Below are positions 26,924 through 35,760 of a stretch of DNA of 60,811 nucleotides, piece by piece. How positions within the stretch are numbered: the first letter of the stretch is position 1; each line of letters begins with the position of its first letter. The stretch is from Actinomycetes bacterium (GTDB lineage: Bacteria > Actinomycetota > Acidimicrobiia > Acidimicrobiales > JAKAVM01): assembly GCA_021817065.1 (NCBI GenBank), contig JAKAWH010000005.1:1-60811 (forward strand), written 5' to 3'. The notes beneath the pieces were generated by a model that saw only the letters and a program-made list of their open reading frames with translations, was not told the origin of the DNA and did not search any database. The translations under genes and the position numbers were made by a program.

Positions 26924-28057
26924 TTACGCGGCGGCTCCGGTCGACTCCTGGTCGATGGAGAGGCTCTGGTACTCCTCTCCGGTGTCGGTCCAGTTCTCGA
27001 ACCCGATCACTCCCAATTCGGTGAACTTCTGACGGAGCCATCCGTCGGACGTGTCGAGCAGGCCAAGTTTCTTGACGTTAGGCACGATCTTGGAAAAGAG
27101 CATCGCCTGGAAGACAGGGCGCTCGGGAGACTGGAGAACCAGCGGCAGCACTTCTTTCGGCTTGATTCCCATCCTCTCCCACACCTCCTGCTGGAGGAAA
27201 CGATCTCGCATCCGGACAGCCGCCTCGAAAGTGAACTCCTGGCGTTCCTTGAGCTCGGCGGCACTGAGTCCGCGGTAATACTCCTGCAAGCTCAGCACGC
27301 CAAAGGCTACGTGACGGGCCTCGTCGGACATAACGTAGCGAAGTAGCTTCTTCAGCAATGGTTCGGTCGTCATCTGGTGCATGAACCCGAATGCCGCCAA
27401 AGCAAGTCCCTCGACCATTATCTGCATTCCCAGATAGGTCATGTCCCACCTACTGTCGCGGATGATGTCATCCAGAAGTAGTTCCAGGTGGGCCGAGATC
27501 GGGTAATGCCCAGATAGCTTGTCGTCGAGGTACCTGGAAAAAACCTCGACGTGGCGTGCCTCGTCCATCACTTGCGTCGCCGCGTAATACTTGGCATCGA
27601 TCCAGGGAACCGATTCGACGATCTTGGCGGTGCAAACCAATGCCCCCTGCTCGCCGTGCATGAACTGAGACAGAGTCCAATTCTGCATTTCGATCCCCAA
27701 TTGGACCCACTCCTTGTCGGTCCACTTCTCGAATGGAGTCCCGGTGACATCCATGCCCGCATTGAAGCCGCCTTGGGCGAGCGCATTGTTGACTACCAGC
27801 TTCTCCTGGTCCACCTCGACGTCCCAGGGCATATCGGTCTGAGCGTTCCACTGGGATCGCTTCGCCTTCTCGTAGAGCTTGTCCAATTTGGGGCGACTGC
27901 CTTTGGAATAATCCCACGTGAAGATTGTCTGATAGTTCGACTGGACAGCATGCAGAACCTCGTCCCGCTCGGAATTGGTGACGGAGAGAATCGCCTCCAG
28001 GTCGTCGAGCTCACTTCGTCCGATCAGATCGTCATAGTTGGTTGTCGTGTCAGCCAT
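26924..28057 (-). CDS. Ferritin-like diiron carboxylate protein (R2/AurF-like), substrate unknown
   Basis: Predicted 377-residue four-helix diiron protein. The six canonical ligands are all present: Glu136 (MHGEQGAL), Glu166 and His169 (MDEARHVEVF), Glu216 (IMVEGLALAAFG), and Glu246 and His249 (SDEARHVAFG). This E...ExxH...E...ExxH pattern is shared by ribonucleotide reductase R2, AurF-type N-oxygenases and related oxidases. No radical Tyr or partner gene identifies the reaction. ATG 28057 overlaps the stop of the upstream TetR gene as ATGGCTGA, so the two should be cotranscribed. Regulation by that TetR is likely. Confidence 0.82.
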   Translation of the reverse strand: MADTTTNYDDLIGRSELDDLEAILSVTNSERDEVLHAVQSNYQTIFTWDYSKGSRPKLDKLYEKAKRSQWNAQTDMPWDVEVDQEKLVVNNALAQGGFNAGMDVTGTPFEKWTDKEWVQLGIEMQNWTLSQFMHGEQGALVCTAKIVESVPWIDAKYYAATQVMDEARHVEVFSRYLDDKLSGHYPISAHLELLLDDIIRDSRWDMTYLGMQIMVEGLALAAFGFMHQMTTEPLLKKLLRYVMSDEARHVAFGVLSLQEYYRGLSAAELKERQEFTFEAAVRMRDRFLQQEVWERMGIKPKEVLPLVLQSPERPVFQAMLFSKIVPNVKKLGLLDTSDGWLRQKFTELGVIGFENWTDTGEEYQSLSIDQESTGAAA

Positions 28058-28880
28058 GAGGCACCTCGTGCAGAGTCGTTTGCGGATAAGAAACAGGAAG
28101 AACGTCATTGGGCGCGGTACCAGGCTCCGTCGGGACTCGTCCGCCCTGACCGTCCGGAGGCGAGGGCTCACCAGCACCCCGGAGAGCAATGGCACCGGAA
28201 CCCCGGGGAGCATCCTCACCGGAACCCCCCTCCCAGCAACGGAGGACGGGCAGGAAAAAAGTCGGGACCACTGCTGCCGCGAGTTCGTCTGCCCACTCTT
28301 CGATGGTCTCGCCGGAGGCGCTGCCCGAACTGGGGGGTGCGCCGATCCAATCGGGCGGGGCGACCGCATAGCTAACCACTACGCGGGTAGCCCATTCCGC
28401 GAGGCGGGAAGCCCTCTCTGAGCACAGCCATTGGGCAAGATAAGGGGTGAGGACCTCGCGGCAGAGCGCGATCAGGGACTCGAGTCGCTCGAAAGCGAGG
28501 TTGCGCAGTACGACTTCTGGCTCGTGCTCGAGGAGAAACGCCAGGACCTCGTCGCCGGCCAGTTCCCGCCAAGCCTGGCTCATCCCGTTGGTCAGAAGTT
28601 CCTCGAGGCCGGACGAGGCAGTGACCACCCGTGCCAACGTGTCGAAAAACTGGTCACGTTGTCGGTCGACCACCGCGTCAAGAATGGAGTCGCGCCCGTT
28701 TGGGAAGGCACGGTACACGGTCGCACGCGAGATACCGGCATCCCGGGCGATGTCGTCGACGGTGGTCTTGGTGACCCCCCAGCGGCCGAAGCACCGGAGG
28801 GCGGCCTCGACAATGCGTCCTTCCAGCGAACGTCTCTCGGTGCCGGAGTCCCTGGCGGGCGGCACCGCGACATCTGTCAT
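28050..28880 (-). CDS. TetR-family transcriptional regulator, autoregulated, cotranscribed with the diiron protein
   Basis: DNA-binding regulator of 276 residues. The TetR helix-turn-helix spans about residues 22-66 (IVEAALRCFGRWGVTKTTVD, then GISRATVYRAFPNGRDSIL). A ligand-binding domain follows. After about residue 205 the tail is Pro/Gly-rich and probably disordered, which is unusual for TetR proteins. The ATG at 28880 lies 6 bases after a TAGTGT -10 box, so the mRNA is probably leaderless. An inverted repeat in the promoter is the likely operator. It overlaps the diiron gene by 8 bases. Confidence 0.88.
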   Translation of the reverse strand: MTDVAVPPARDSGTERRSLEGRIVEAALRCFGRWGVTKTTVDDIARDAGISRATVYRAFPNGRDSILDAVVDRQRDQFFDTLARVVTASSGLEELLTNGMSQAWRELAGDEVLAFLLEHEPEVVLRNLAFERLESLIALCREVLTPYLAQWLCSERASRLAEWATRVVVSYAVAPPDWIGAPPSSGSASGETIEEWADELAAAVVPTFFLPVLRCWEGGSGEDAPRGSGAIALRGAGEPSPPDGQGGRVPTEPGTAPNDVLPVSYPQTTLHEVPHG

Positions 28881-28882
28881 GT

Positions 28883-28916
28883 TGAGACACTAAGCCTTAT
28901 CATGTCTCATTGTCAA
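28883..28916 (-). promoter_or_regulatory. TetR promoter with embedded operator (TTGACA-N18-TAGTGT; TGAGACA-N13-TGTCTCA)
   Basis: On the minus strand TTGACA (28911-28916) and TAGTGT (28887-28892) are separated by 18 bases and lie 6 bases before the TetR ATG. A perfect 7-bp inverted repeat, TGAGACA at 28883-28889 and TGTCTCA at 28903-28909, covers the -10 and most of the spacer. TetR binding here would block polymerase. The architecture is seen directly; repression is inferred. Confidence 0.75.
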
Positions 28917-28938
28917 TAGATTTTCGGGACTAATTCCT

Positions 28939-29502
28939 CTAGACGGAAATCCATCCTAGGATCTGGGTTGCGACCAACTCGTGGACCTGCTCCCGATCGG
29001 TGAGGTCCCAACTCCCCGGCGCCATTATGTGGCTGAGGATCATCCGGGCGACGTAGTCTGCTGCTGCCGGAGCAGAAACGCTTTCAGGCAGGGGGACTTG
29101 AGCGAGGAAAGGCGTGAGGAACCCCCGGATGAGGCCAAGGATTCGGGTTCCTTCCACCGTGAGCTGGCGCATGAGGACATCCGGCTCGGTATGCAGGACC
29201 TTTTGTAGGACCTCATGACCTTCCACTGCTTCCTGCCCCCGCATGAGTGCCGCTTCGATCAAGGCTGATATGTCCCCTGCTCCGGACACATCAGTTGCCA
29301 GGCGGGCAAAGAAGCGCTGGGCCTCCCATGCAACCGCTGCCCGAACCAATTCGTCCTTGCCTCCCGGAAAATACCGGTACACGGTCGCCCGCGACAACCC
29401 GGAAAGCCGAGCGGCCTCCTCAACGGTGGTCTTGGCTAGGCCGACCCGGGCAATGCACCCGTAGGTGGCCTCCAGGATCTTTTCCCTGACATCGTCGGAC
29501 AT
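28939..29502 (-). CDS. TetR-family transcriptional regulator
   Basis: Regulator of 187 residues: helix-turn-helix IARVGLAKTTVEEAARLSGL followed by SRATVYRYFPGGKDELV, then a ligand-binding domain. It shares ATVYR-FP-G-D with the neighbouring TetR, suggesting old paralogy, but the C-terminal halves differ. ATG 29502 (MSDDVREKIL) is chosen; longer frames enter dapB. It starts 38 bases after the dapB stop and may be cotranscribed with dapB. Only 58 bases separate its stop from the next TetR start, and that gap holds the operator. The two regulators may act on the same diiron operon, which is inference. Confidence 0.87.
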   Translation of the reverse strand: MSDDVREKILEATYGCIARVGLAKTTVEEAARLSGLSRATVYRYFPGGKDELVRAAVAWEAQRFFARLATDVSGAGDISALIEAALMRGQEAVEGHEVLQKVLHTEPDVLMRQLTVEGTRILGLIRGFLTPFLAQVPLPESVSAPAAADYVARMILSHIMAPGSWDLTDREQVHELVATQILGWISV

Positions 29503-29540
29503 CGAACCCCTAGAGCAATAGACCCATGGTGCGCGCCTGC

Positions 29541-30407
29541 CTACAGTCCCATGATCGATTCGATCCCGATCGTCAGCCCGGGCATAGTAGCGATCCGCTT
29601 GACCGCCATGAGGACGCCGGGCATGAAGCATGCCCGGTCAAGAGAATCGTGGCGGACGGTGAGACTCTCCCCCGCACCTCCGAAGATCACCTCCTGATGG
29701 GCGACCAAACCCGGAAGCCGAACTGCGTGGATTCGCACACCGCCTTCTGTGACTCCGCCTCGGGTGCCCGGAAGCGACGAGGTGACCGTTGGGTCACCCC
29801 TATCCGGCTTCCCTACGCTGCGCCGAGACGCGTCGATGCGCCGGGCGGTGGACAGCGAGGTGCCCGATGGCGCGTCGACCTTGGCGTCGTGGTGCAACTC
29901 GATGATCTCGGCCGCATCCATGTGGGCCGCTGCAATTTCCGCGAACCGCATCATCAAGACCGCTCCGATCGAGAAATTGGGAGCTATCACGCAATGAGCG
30001 CGTCCGGCCGCATCGGCGGGTCCTGCAGCCGACACCGAGTACGCAGGGGCGGCTCTTTCGGCAAAGAGCTCCGCCACCTCTTCCATATCGTCTTTCGAGA
30101 AACCAGTAGTACCGACCACCGCATGCACGGAGTGGGTCGCGCACCAGCGAATATTGTCCATCGCGGACGGTGCGACGGTGAAATCCACCGCTACATCCAC
30201 CCCGGCAGACATCATGTCGGCCACACTCGACCCGATGCGTATCCCCTCTCCTCCAAGCACGGAGAGACTCCCCAGATCTCGTCCTGAAGATGTGGGATCG
30301 ATAGCCGCCACCAATTCGGTCTCCGGATCCGCGACTACCGCTCGGCAGACCTGCGAACCCATCCGGCCGGCAGCGCCGAATACTCCGACCCGTATCACGG
30401 AAGACAT
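29541..30407 (-). CDS. dapB: 4-hydroxy-tetrahydrodipicolinate reductase DapB
   Basis: Reduces hydroxy-tetrahydrodipicolinate with NAD(P)H, the step after DapA. The 288-residue protein has the Rossmann motif VGVFGAAGRMG, DFTVAPSA, VVGTTGFS, and the active site ELHHDAKVDAPSGTS with catalytic His and Lys. Compared with typical DapB there is a short Ala/Gly-rich insert (SVSAAGPADAAGRAH) before VIAPNFSIGAVLMMRF. The start ATG at 30407 lies 50 bases from the pnp stop. Confidence 0.94.
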   Translation of the reverse strand: MSSVIRVGVFGAAGRMGSQVCRAVVADPETELVAAIDPTSSGRDLGSLSVLGGEGIRIGSSVADMMSAGVDVAVDFTVAPSAMDNIRWCATHSVHAVVGTTGFSKDDMEEVAELFAERAAPAYSVSAAGPADAAGRAHCVIAPNFSIGAVLMMRFAEIAAAHMDAAEIIELHHDAKVDAPSGTSLSTARRIDASRRSVGKPDRGDPTVTSSLPGTRGGVTEGGVRIHAVRLPGLVAHQEVIFGGAGESLTVRHDSLDRACFMPGVLMAVKRIATMPGLTIGIESIMGL

Positions 30408-30457
30408 TCGACCCTTCTCGGGGCGACCGATTGCCGCATGGCTGATCGCCGCACCGG

Positions 30458-32902
30458 TTACCGCCGCCGACGGCGGCGGCTCGGTCGAGAGCGCTCTCCC
30501 GGCGCGCCAGACGAATGGCCCCCACCGTCCCCACCGTCGGGAGATTCCGGTCCGAGATCACCGTACTCGGCGGTGAGGCCGCGGGCGAACTCCTCTTCGA
30601 ACGATACGAACTCGGTAGGCGCTGATTCCCCCGCGGTGCTCCTCCCCGACGACCCGCGCGGGCCGCGTCCACGATCTCCCCCGGTGCGGTCCTGACCTGG
30701 CCCGCCACCGCTCCCCCCGCCGAGGGCTTCCAGAGAATCGCCGGTCAGGACCAGCGACACCTTGCCGCCGCGATCGATCTCGTCGACCTTGACGAGAAGC
30801 TTCTGACCTAGGCTGAGCACGTCCTCCACCCGCTCGACCCGGCGGCCCGGTCCTCCCAGCTTGGAAACGTGGAGCAATCCGTCCCGCCCAGGAAGAATGT
30901 TGACGAAAGCGCCGAACTTGGTCAGGTTGACCACGGTTCCCTCATAGGTGGCTCCAACCTCGGCGGTCGGGGGGTTGATGATCAGCTCGATGCGCGCCAA
31001 GGCTTCTTCCACCGCGGCCGAGTCCTTGGAGCCGATGGTGACCGTCCCGACCGTGCCGTCGTCGTCGACCGAGATGTCAGCTCCTGTCTCCTGCTGAATG
31101 GTGTTGATCACCTTGCCCTTCGGCCCGATCACTTCTCCCACCTTGTCGAGTGGAATGGTGATCGACACGATCTTCGGCGCATTTGCATTCACCTCCCCGC
31201 GCGGTCCGTCGATCGCTCCCTTCATCACCTCGAGGATGGCGAGACGCGCTTCGCGGGCCTGCTGTAGAGCTTGCGCGAGCACATCGGCAGGGAGGCCGTC
31301 GATCTTGGTGTCGAGCTGGAGGGCAGTCACGAACTCCGACGTGCCGGCCACCTTGAAGTCCATGTCGCCGAAGGCGTCCTCGGCACCCAGAATGTCGGTC
31401 AGGGTGGTGTACTTGCCTTGCTCGTAGACCAGGCCCATCGCAATACCGGCCACGGGCGCCTTGATCGGAACGCCGGCGTCCATGAGCGACAGTGTGGAGC
31501 CGCATACCGAGGCCATCGAGGTAGAACCATTGGACGAGAGCACCTCAGACACCAGCCGGAGTGTGTAGGGGAACTCCTCGATCAAGGGAACAACCGGGAG
31601 GAGAGCCCTCTCTGCCAGGAGGCCGTGACCTATCTCTCGCCGCTTGGGGCCCCGCATGAAACCGGTCTCGCCGGTCGAGAAGGGCGGGAAGTTGTAGTGA
31701 TGCATGTACCTCTTGGAATCGTCGATCCCGATGGTGTCAAGCAACTGGTTCATCCGAGGCATCCCCAACGTGGTCACGTTGAGGACCTGGGTGTCACCCC
31801 GCTGGAACAGTCCAGAACCGTGGGCAGTGGGGATGAGCGCCACTTCCGCCGAGAGAGGTCGAAGATCGCTGGTTCCCCGACCGTCGATCCGCACTCCCTC
31901 GTCGACGATGCGAGTTCGCACGATCTTCTTGGTCATCGACTTGACCGCCGCGGCGATCTCGCGCTCTCGCCCCTCGAATTCTCCGGAAAGGGCAGTGGCG
32001 ATCTCTGACTCGGCGGCGTCCAAGGCCGCTTTGCGCTCGGCCTTGCCCTCGGTGGCATTCGCCTTGACCAGCAGGTCGTACCCGACGGTCTTCACCCGCT
32101 CGGCGACGTCGGCCCCGTAGTCGACCAACAGCGGGAAATTCCTGATCTCCACCGGACCCACCGCAGCGACCAGTTGGCGCTGCAGTTCGATCGACTCGCG
32201 GATCCACTGCTTGGATGCTTCCAGGCCCTCTGCGATGACCTCCTCGGTGACCTTGGGAGCACCCTCCTGGTAGTAGTGCCAGGCCCTCTCGGTGCCACCG
32301 GCTTCCACCATCATTATGGCGATATCCGAATCGGGTCCCTCGGAAAGGGCTCGGCCTGCTACCACCAGCTCGAAGGTCGAGGCGTCGCCCTCCTGATAGG
32401 TGGCATGAGGAATCCATCTGCCCTCGGTCGAATACGCGATCCGCACTGCACCGATCGGGCCCTCGAAGGGGATTCCCGAGATCATCAGCGCCGCCGACGC
32501 CACGTTGATGGCGAGCACGTCGTGGGGATTCTCCTGGTCGGCGCCGAAAATGGTCCCGACCACGTGAACCTCGTTGCGGAAACCGTCGGGGAAAGAAGGC
32601 CGGAGCGGTCGGTCGATCAGCCGGCAGTTGAGAATGGCCTGATCGGTCGCCCTGCCCTCTCGGCGGAAAAACGATCCGGGGATCTTCCCCGCTGCATACA
32701 TCCTCTCTTCGATGTCGACAGTGAGGGGAAAGAAGTCGGCGCCCTCCCGCACCGACTTGGCTGCCGTAGCGGTGACGAGGACCATGGTGTCCCCGATCCG
32801 GCCGACGACCGCTCCGTCGGCCTGGAAGGCGAGTTTGCCGGTTTCGAATGTGAGGATCCGGTCAGTCCCGCTAATCGGACCGGATACGGAGGCCTGGGCC
32901 AT
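30458..32902 (-). CDS. pnp: Polyribonucleotide nucleotidyltransferase (PNPase)
   Basis: Phosphorolytic 3'-5' exoribonuclease of the RNA degradosome, 814 residues. Two RNase PH cores are visible (PLTVDIEERMYAAGKIPGSF; and GTSDLRPLSAEVALIPTAHG, then FPPFSTGETGFMRGPKRREI). A KH domain (KVGEVIGPKGKVINTIQQET) and an S1 domain (GTVVNLTKFGAFVNILPGRD) follow. About 85 residues of Gly/Arg/Glu-rich tail end in a run of arginines, possibly for RNA or protein contacts. The ATG at 32902 has AAGGAG upstream. It lies downstream of rpsO, as in most bacteria. Confidence 0.96.
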   Translation of the reverse strand: MAQASVSGPISGTDRILTFETGKLAFQADGAVVGRIGDTMVLVTATAAKSVREGADFFPLTVDIEERMYAAGKIPGSFFRREGRATDQAILNCRLIDRPLRPSFPDGFRNEVHVVGTIFGADQENPHDVLAINVASAALMISGIPFEGPIGAVRIAYSTEGRWIPHATYQEGDASTFELVVAGRALSEGPDSDIAIMMVEAGGTERAWHYYQEGAPKVTEEVIAEGLEASKQWIRESIELQRQLVAAVGPVEIRNFPLLVDYGADVAERVKTVGYDLLVKANATEGKAERKAALDAAESEIATALSGEFEGREREIAAAVKSMTKKIVRTRIVDEGVRIDGRGTSDLRPLSAEVALIPTAHGSGLFQRGDTQVLNVTTLGMPRMNQLLDTIGIDDSKRYMHHYNFPPFSTGETGFMRGPKRREIGHGLLAERALLPVVPLIEEFPYTLRLVSEVLSSNGSTSMASVCGSTLSLMDAGVPIKAPVAGIAMGLVYEQGKYTTLTDILGAEDAFGDMDFKVAGTSEFVTALQLDTKIDGLPADVLAQALQQAREARLAILEVMKGAIDGPRGEVNANAPKIVSITIPLDKVGEVIGPKGKVINTIQQETGADISVDDDGTVGTVTIGSKDSAAVEEALARIELIINPPTAEVGATYEGTVVNLTKFGAFVNILPGRDGLLHVSKLGGPGRRVERVEDVLSLGQKLLVKVDEIDRGGKVSLVLTGDSLEALGGGSGGGPGQDRTGGDRGRGPRGSSGRSTAGESAPTEFVSFEEEFARGLTAEYGDLGPESPDGGDGGGHSSGAPGERSRPSRRRRRR

Positions 32903-33084
32903 TGATTCTCCTTAGGATTATCCCGTTGGGAGGCGACCAGGGCCAGTTCCCAGTCGTCTGGATCCCCGGAAAAGTCCTCCCCGGTTTCCCGGAGCAGCCT
33001 CGGAGGTCTCGGCGACTGGCAGCCAACCACAGGGCCACCTCGATGTCGACGTGGCACCCGGTGGCACGCGTCCGCTCCTCCCTC

Positions 33085-33099
33085 GGTGGCGAAACCACC
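33085..33099 (-). other. Intercistronic hairpin between rpsO and pnp
   Basis: GGTGG and CCACC arms around a 5-base loop form a stem, extended by flanking CTC/GAG, just after the rpsO stop. In E. coli the rpsO-pnp junction has structured RNA that is processed and used for PNPase autoregulation. A similar role here is inferred. Confidence 0.4.
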
Positions 33100-33115
33100 A
33101 GAGAATCGGCCGGCG

Positions 33116-33388
33116 CTACCGGCGAATACCGAGGCGTGCGATAATGCTGCGGTAACGCTCCACGTCGTTCGCCTTCACATAGTCGAGCAGGCGGCGGCGC
33201 TTGCCGATCAGCTTCATCAGGCCGCGACGGGTGTGGTGATCACCCTTGTGGTCTTTGAGATGCTCGGTCAGGTGCGAAATTCGTGCAGAGAGCAACGCAA
33301 TCTGCACCTCCGGCGAGCCCGTGTCGGTCTCGTGGAGGCGATGCTCGGCGACGATCGCCGACTTGTCGAGTGTGCCCGTAGCTGTCAT
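33116..33388 (-). CDS. rpsO: 30S ribosomal protein S15
   Basis: Primary 16S rRNA-binding protein of 90 residues: [60 protein letters not shown], and the C-terminus [12 protein letters not shown]. This is the full family length. ATG 33388 has AGGAA upstream, and a TATGCT -10-like box lies about 25 bases before it. Longer open frames upstream have no family similarity. Confidence 0.97.
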   Translation of the reverse strand: MTATGTLDKSAIVAEHRLHETDTGSPEVQIALLSARISHLTEHLKDHKGDHHTRRGLMKLIGKRRRLLDYVKANDVERYRSIIARLGIRR

Positions 33389-33500
33389 CGTTCCTGGTAT
33401 CCGGCGGTCAGCATAGCAGGAGGCGGCTCGCCCCTTCACATCCGGTGGACGGCGCCACCCGTCACCCACGAACCGGCCCACGCTACCGGCCCGATTCTCG

Positions 33501-34469
33501 TCAGGTCCCGAGGACGCGCCGGGTGTCCTCAATGTCCTTCCATATCTGGGAAGAGAGCTCTTCGGTCGAGCGGAAAGCGACCTCGTCGCGAAGCCTCCGA
33601 TGGAACCGGACTGCCAGGCGTTCACCGTAGAGATCGCCCTCGAAATCGAGGATGTGCACTTCCAGGAGCGGGTGAGAGGCCTGCCGGTAGTAGGTCGGGC
33701 GGATGCCGATCGAGGCAACCATCGGGGCCACCGTCCCATCGGGCATGTGGCACCATCCGGCATAGATCCCGTTGCGCGGTAGAAGGATGCCGTCTGCGAC
33801 AGCGAGGTTGGCGGTCGGGCACCCCAGCTCCGTCCCACCCCTCCCGTCGCCCGGCTCGACGGTTCCGCGCACTTCGTGATCCCGCCCGAGGAGAGCTGCT
33901 GCTGCCTCGACCTTCCCTTCAGCGACCAGCGCGCGCACCCGGGTCGAGGAGATCGGTTCGGCAACGACATCCCCAGTAGCTGCCGAAGAGAACCCACCGG
34001 GCATCAGTTGTACCCCCTCCACCCCGAATCCGTACGAATGGCCCATCTCCGAGAGGAGCGCCAGGTTGCCCCGGCGCCCTTTTCCGAAGTGGAAGTCGCT
34101 GCCCACCACCACCAGCCGGGCTCGTAACTGCTCCACCAGCACACCGGTGACGAATTCTTCGGGCGGCTGGGACGCCCGAGATTCGTCGAAGGTAACGATT
34201 CGCACCGCGTCGATTCCCGTCGAGTCCAGGAGTTCCAGCTTCTGGTCCGTTCCGGTCAGGAGCAGGGGGGCCGACTCCCGCCGGACCACGACCGCCGGAT
34301 GGCGGTCGAATGTGAGAACTACGCTCGCCAGACCGATTAGCTCTGCCCGGGCCCGCATCTCACCGATCAGCGCGCGATGGCCGAGGTGCACCCCGTCGAA
34401 AGCACCGATGGATACGGCGCTGGCTTCCCACTCTCCCGGGAGGGGGTCGGTATCGGTTAGAACTCTCAC
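33501..34469 (-). CDS. ribF: Bifunctional riboflavin kinase/FAD synthetase RibF
   Basis: Makes FMN and then FAD from riboflavin. The 322-residue protein has an N-terminal adenylyltransferase domain ([38 protein letters not shown]) and a C-terminal flavokinase domain ([43 protein letters not shown]). It starts 12 bases after the truB stop, so it is cotranscribed. No FMN riboswitch is visible, which is expected inside an operon. Confidence 0.95.
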   Translation of the reverse strand: MRVLTDTDPLPGEWEASAVSIGAFDGVHLGHRALIGEMRARAELIGLASVVLTFDRHPAVVVRRESAPLLLTGTDQKLELLDSTGIDAVRIVTFDESRASQPPEEFVTGVLVEQLRARLVVVGSDFHFGKGRRGNLALLSEMGHSYGFGVEGVQLMPGGFSSAATGDVVAEPISSTRVRALVAEGKVEAAAALLGRDHEVRGTVEPGDGRGGTELGCPTANLAVADGILLPRNGIYAGWCHMPDGTVAPMVASIGIRPTYYRQASHPLLEVHILDFEGDLYGERLAVRFHRRLRDEVAFRSTEELSSQIWKDIEDTRRVLGT

Positions 34470-34481
34470 CAGGGCGCCACG

Positions 34482-35363
34482 CTAGCCCGCCGGTTCCAGA
34501 ACCACTGCCGGCCGGCATTGCCCGCCCCGGCGTTCGTACACCGCGAGGACCCGACCGTCCCCGGCAACCAAACACCACGGTCCGGGCGTCTTTGCCCCCA
34601 GAGTCGGCAATGTGATCGGCCGTCCGAATCCGATCTCCCGGGCGACCTCGTCCCCCACCACGAATTGATCCATCTCCCGCAACGCCTCCCCGAGGTCGAG
34701 CACATCGCATTCCGCGATCGCGTCGACCGGGCGCGCCTCGCCGGCCGTGAAGGACCCGGATGCGGTTCGGCGGAGGGTACGAAGGTGGGCTCCGCCTCCG
34801 AGCAGCTTGCCCAGGTCATCGACGAGAGTGCGGACGTACGTCCCCGCAGAGCACACCACCTCGAACGAGAAGACCGAACCCCCTTCCCCGTCCGGATACA
34901 GGGGTGCCACCTCGAAGCTGTCGACGGTAACCCGGCTCGATGGGCGCTCCACCTCCAGTCCCTGGCGTGCAAGAGCGTGAAGGCGGACGCCTCCGACTTT
35001 CTTTGCCGAGACCATCGGAGGGACCTGTTCGATCTCCCCGGTCAAAGTCGCTGCACAGCGTTGCACTGATCCGGCATCCACCCCTCCCATATCGAAGCGG
35101 GCGACAATCTCCCCTGACGCGTCCAGCGTCGTCGTCGATGCCCCCAGCACGAGTTCGCCTCGATAGCGTTTGGAACCGGATCCGATGAACCGGAGCAGCC
35201 GGGTCGCCTTTCCCAGCCCGATCAGAAGGACACCGGTCGCTCCCGGGTCGAGAGTTCCTGCATGTCCCACCTTGGACTGACCGAAGACTCGGCGGCACCG
35301 GGCCACCACGTCGTGGGAAGTGTATCCAGCTTCCTTGTCTACCACCACCAGGCCGTCGATCAC
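34482..35363 (-). CDS. truB: tRNA pseudouridine(55) synthase TruB
   Basis: Isomerises U55 in the T-loop of tRNAs. The 293-residue protein has GLVVVDKEAGYTSHDVV, the catalytic Asp motif KVGHAGTLDPGATGVLL, KRYRGELVLGASTTTLD, VPPMVSAKKVGG, and SAGTYVRTLVDDLG. The C-terminal PUA-like region is present. GTG 35363 overlaps the rbfA stop as GTGA and puts the family N-terminus at residue 1. Confidence 0.95.
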   Translation of the reverse strand: MIDGLVVVDKEAGYTSHDVVARCRRVFGQSKVGHAGTLDPGATGVLLIGLGKATRLLRFIGSGSKRYRGELVLGASTTTLDASGEIVARFDMGGVDAGSVQRCAATLTGEIEQVPPMVSAKKVGGVRLHALARQGLEVERPSSRVTVDSFEVAPLYPDGEGGSVFSFEVVCSAGTYVRTLVDDLGKLLGGGAHLRTLRRTASGSFTAGEARPVDAIAECDVLDLGEALREMDQFVVGDEVAREIGFGRPITLPTLGAKTPGPWCLVAGDGRVLAVYERRGGQCRPAVVLEPAG

Positions 35364-35740
35364 ATGCCTCCCTGGGAAGGGCGAAGCGCCCGGAGTGCTT
35401 CCTCCACTGCTTCGCCATGAACGACGGCGGGGTCCACCTCGAACTGGAGGTGGGGGGTGCGCTTGGTCCGCACCGTCCGAGCGATCGCCGCCTGGATGCG
35501 GAGCCGCCCCTCTTCGAGGGCTTCGCTGGATTCTTCGTCGAGCGAGGCGACGTACACCCGGGCGCGCCGAAGGTCCGGGTCGCACTCGACCCCGGTCACC
35601 GTAATCAGAGACAGGCGCTCGTCGGAATCGGCGAGCCGCTCCAGTTCGGAGGCGACCGCGTGGCGGACGGCTTCGTTCACGCGAGCAGTACGCGGATAGG
35701 GCTTGGCGACCGAGTCTCGACCGCGTCGCGGGTCACCCAT
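35360..35740 (-). CDS. rbfA: Ribosome-binding factor A
   Basis: KH-fold 30S maturation factor of 126 residues. Core: ARVNEAVRHAVASELERLAD, SLITVTGVECDPDLRRARVY, HLQFEVDPAVVHGEAVEEAL. ATG 35740 (MGDPRRGRDS) is chosen; longer frames run into infB. It lies 20 bases after the infB stop and overlaps truB by 4 bases. Confidence 0.94.
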   Translation of the reverse strand: MGDPRRGRDSVAKPYPRTARVNEAVRHAVASELERLADSDERLSLITVTGVECDPDLRRARVYVASLDEESSEALEEGRLRIQAAIARTVRTKRTPHLQFEVDPAVVHGEAVEEALRALRPSQGGM

Positions 35741-35760
35741 CAACGGCTCCCGTTCTCGCC

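Noticed and set aside
33508-33997. Extension of the S15 frame upstream into ribF
   Set aside because: S15 is complete at 90 residues from ATG 33388; the extra sequence is a shadow of ribF.
34470-34481. FMN riboswitch near ribF
   Set aside because: ribF lies inside the truB operon with a 12-base gap; there is no room for an aptamer.
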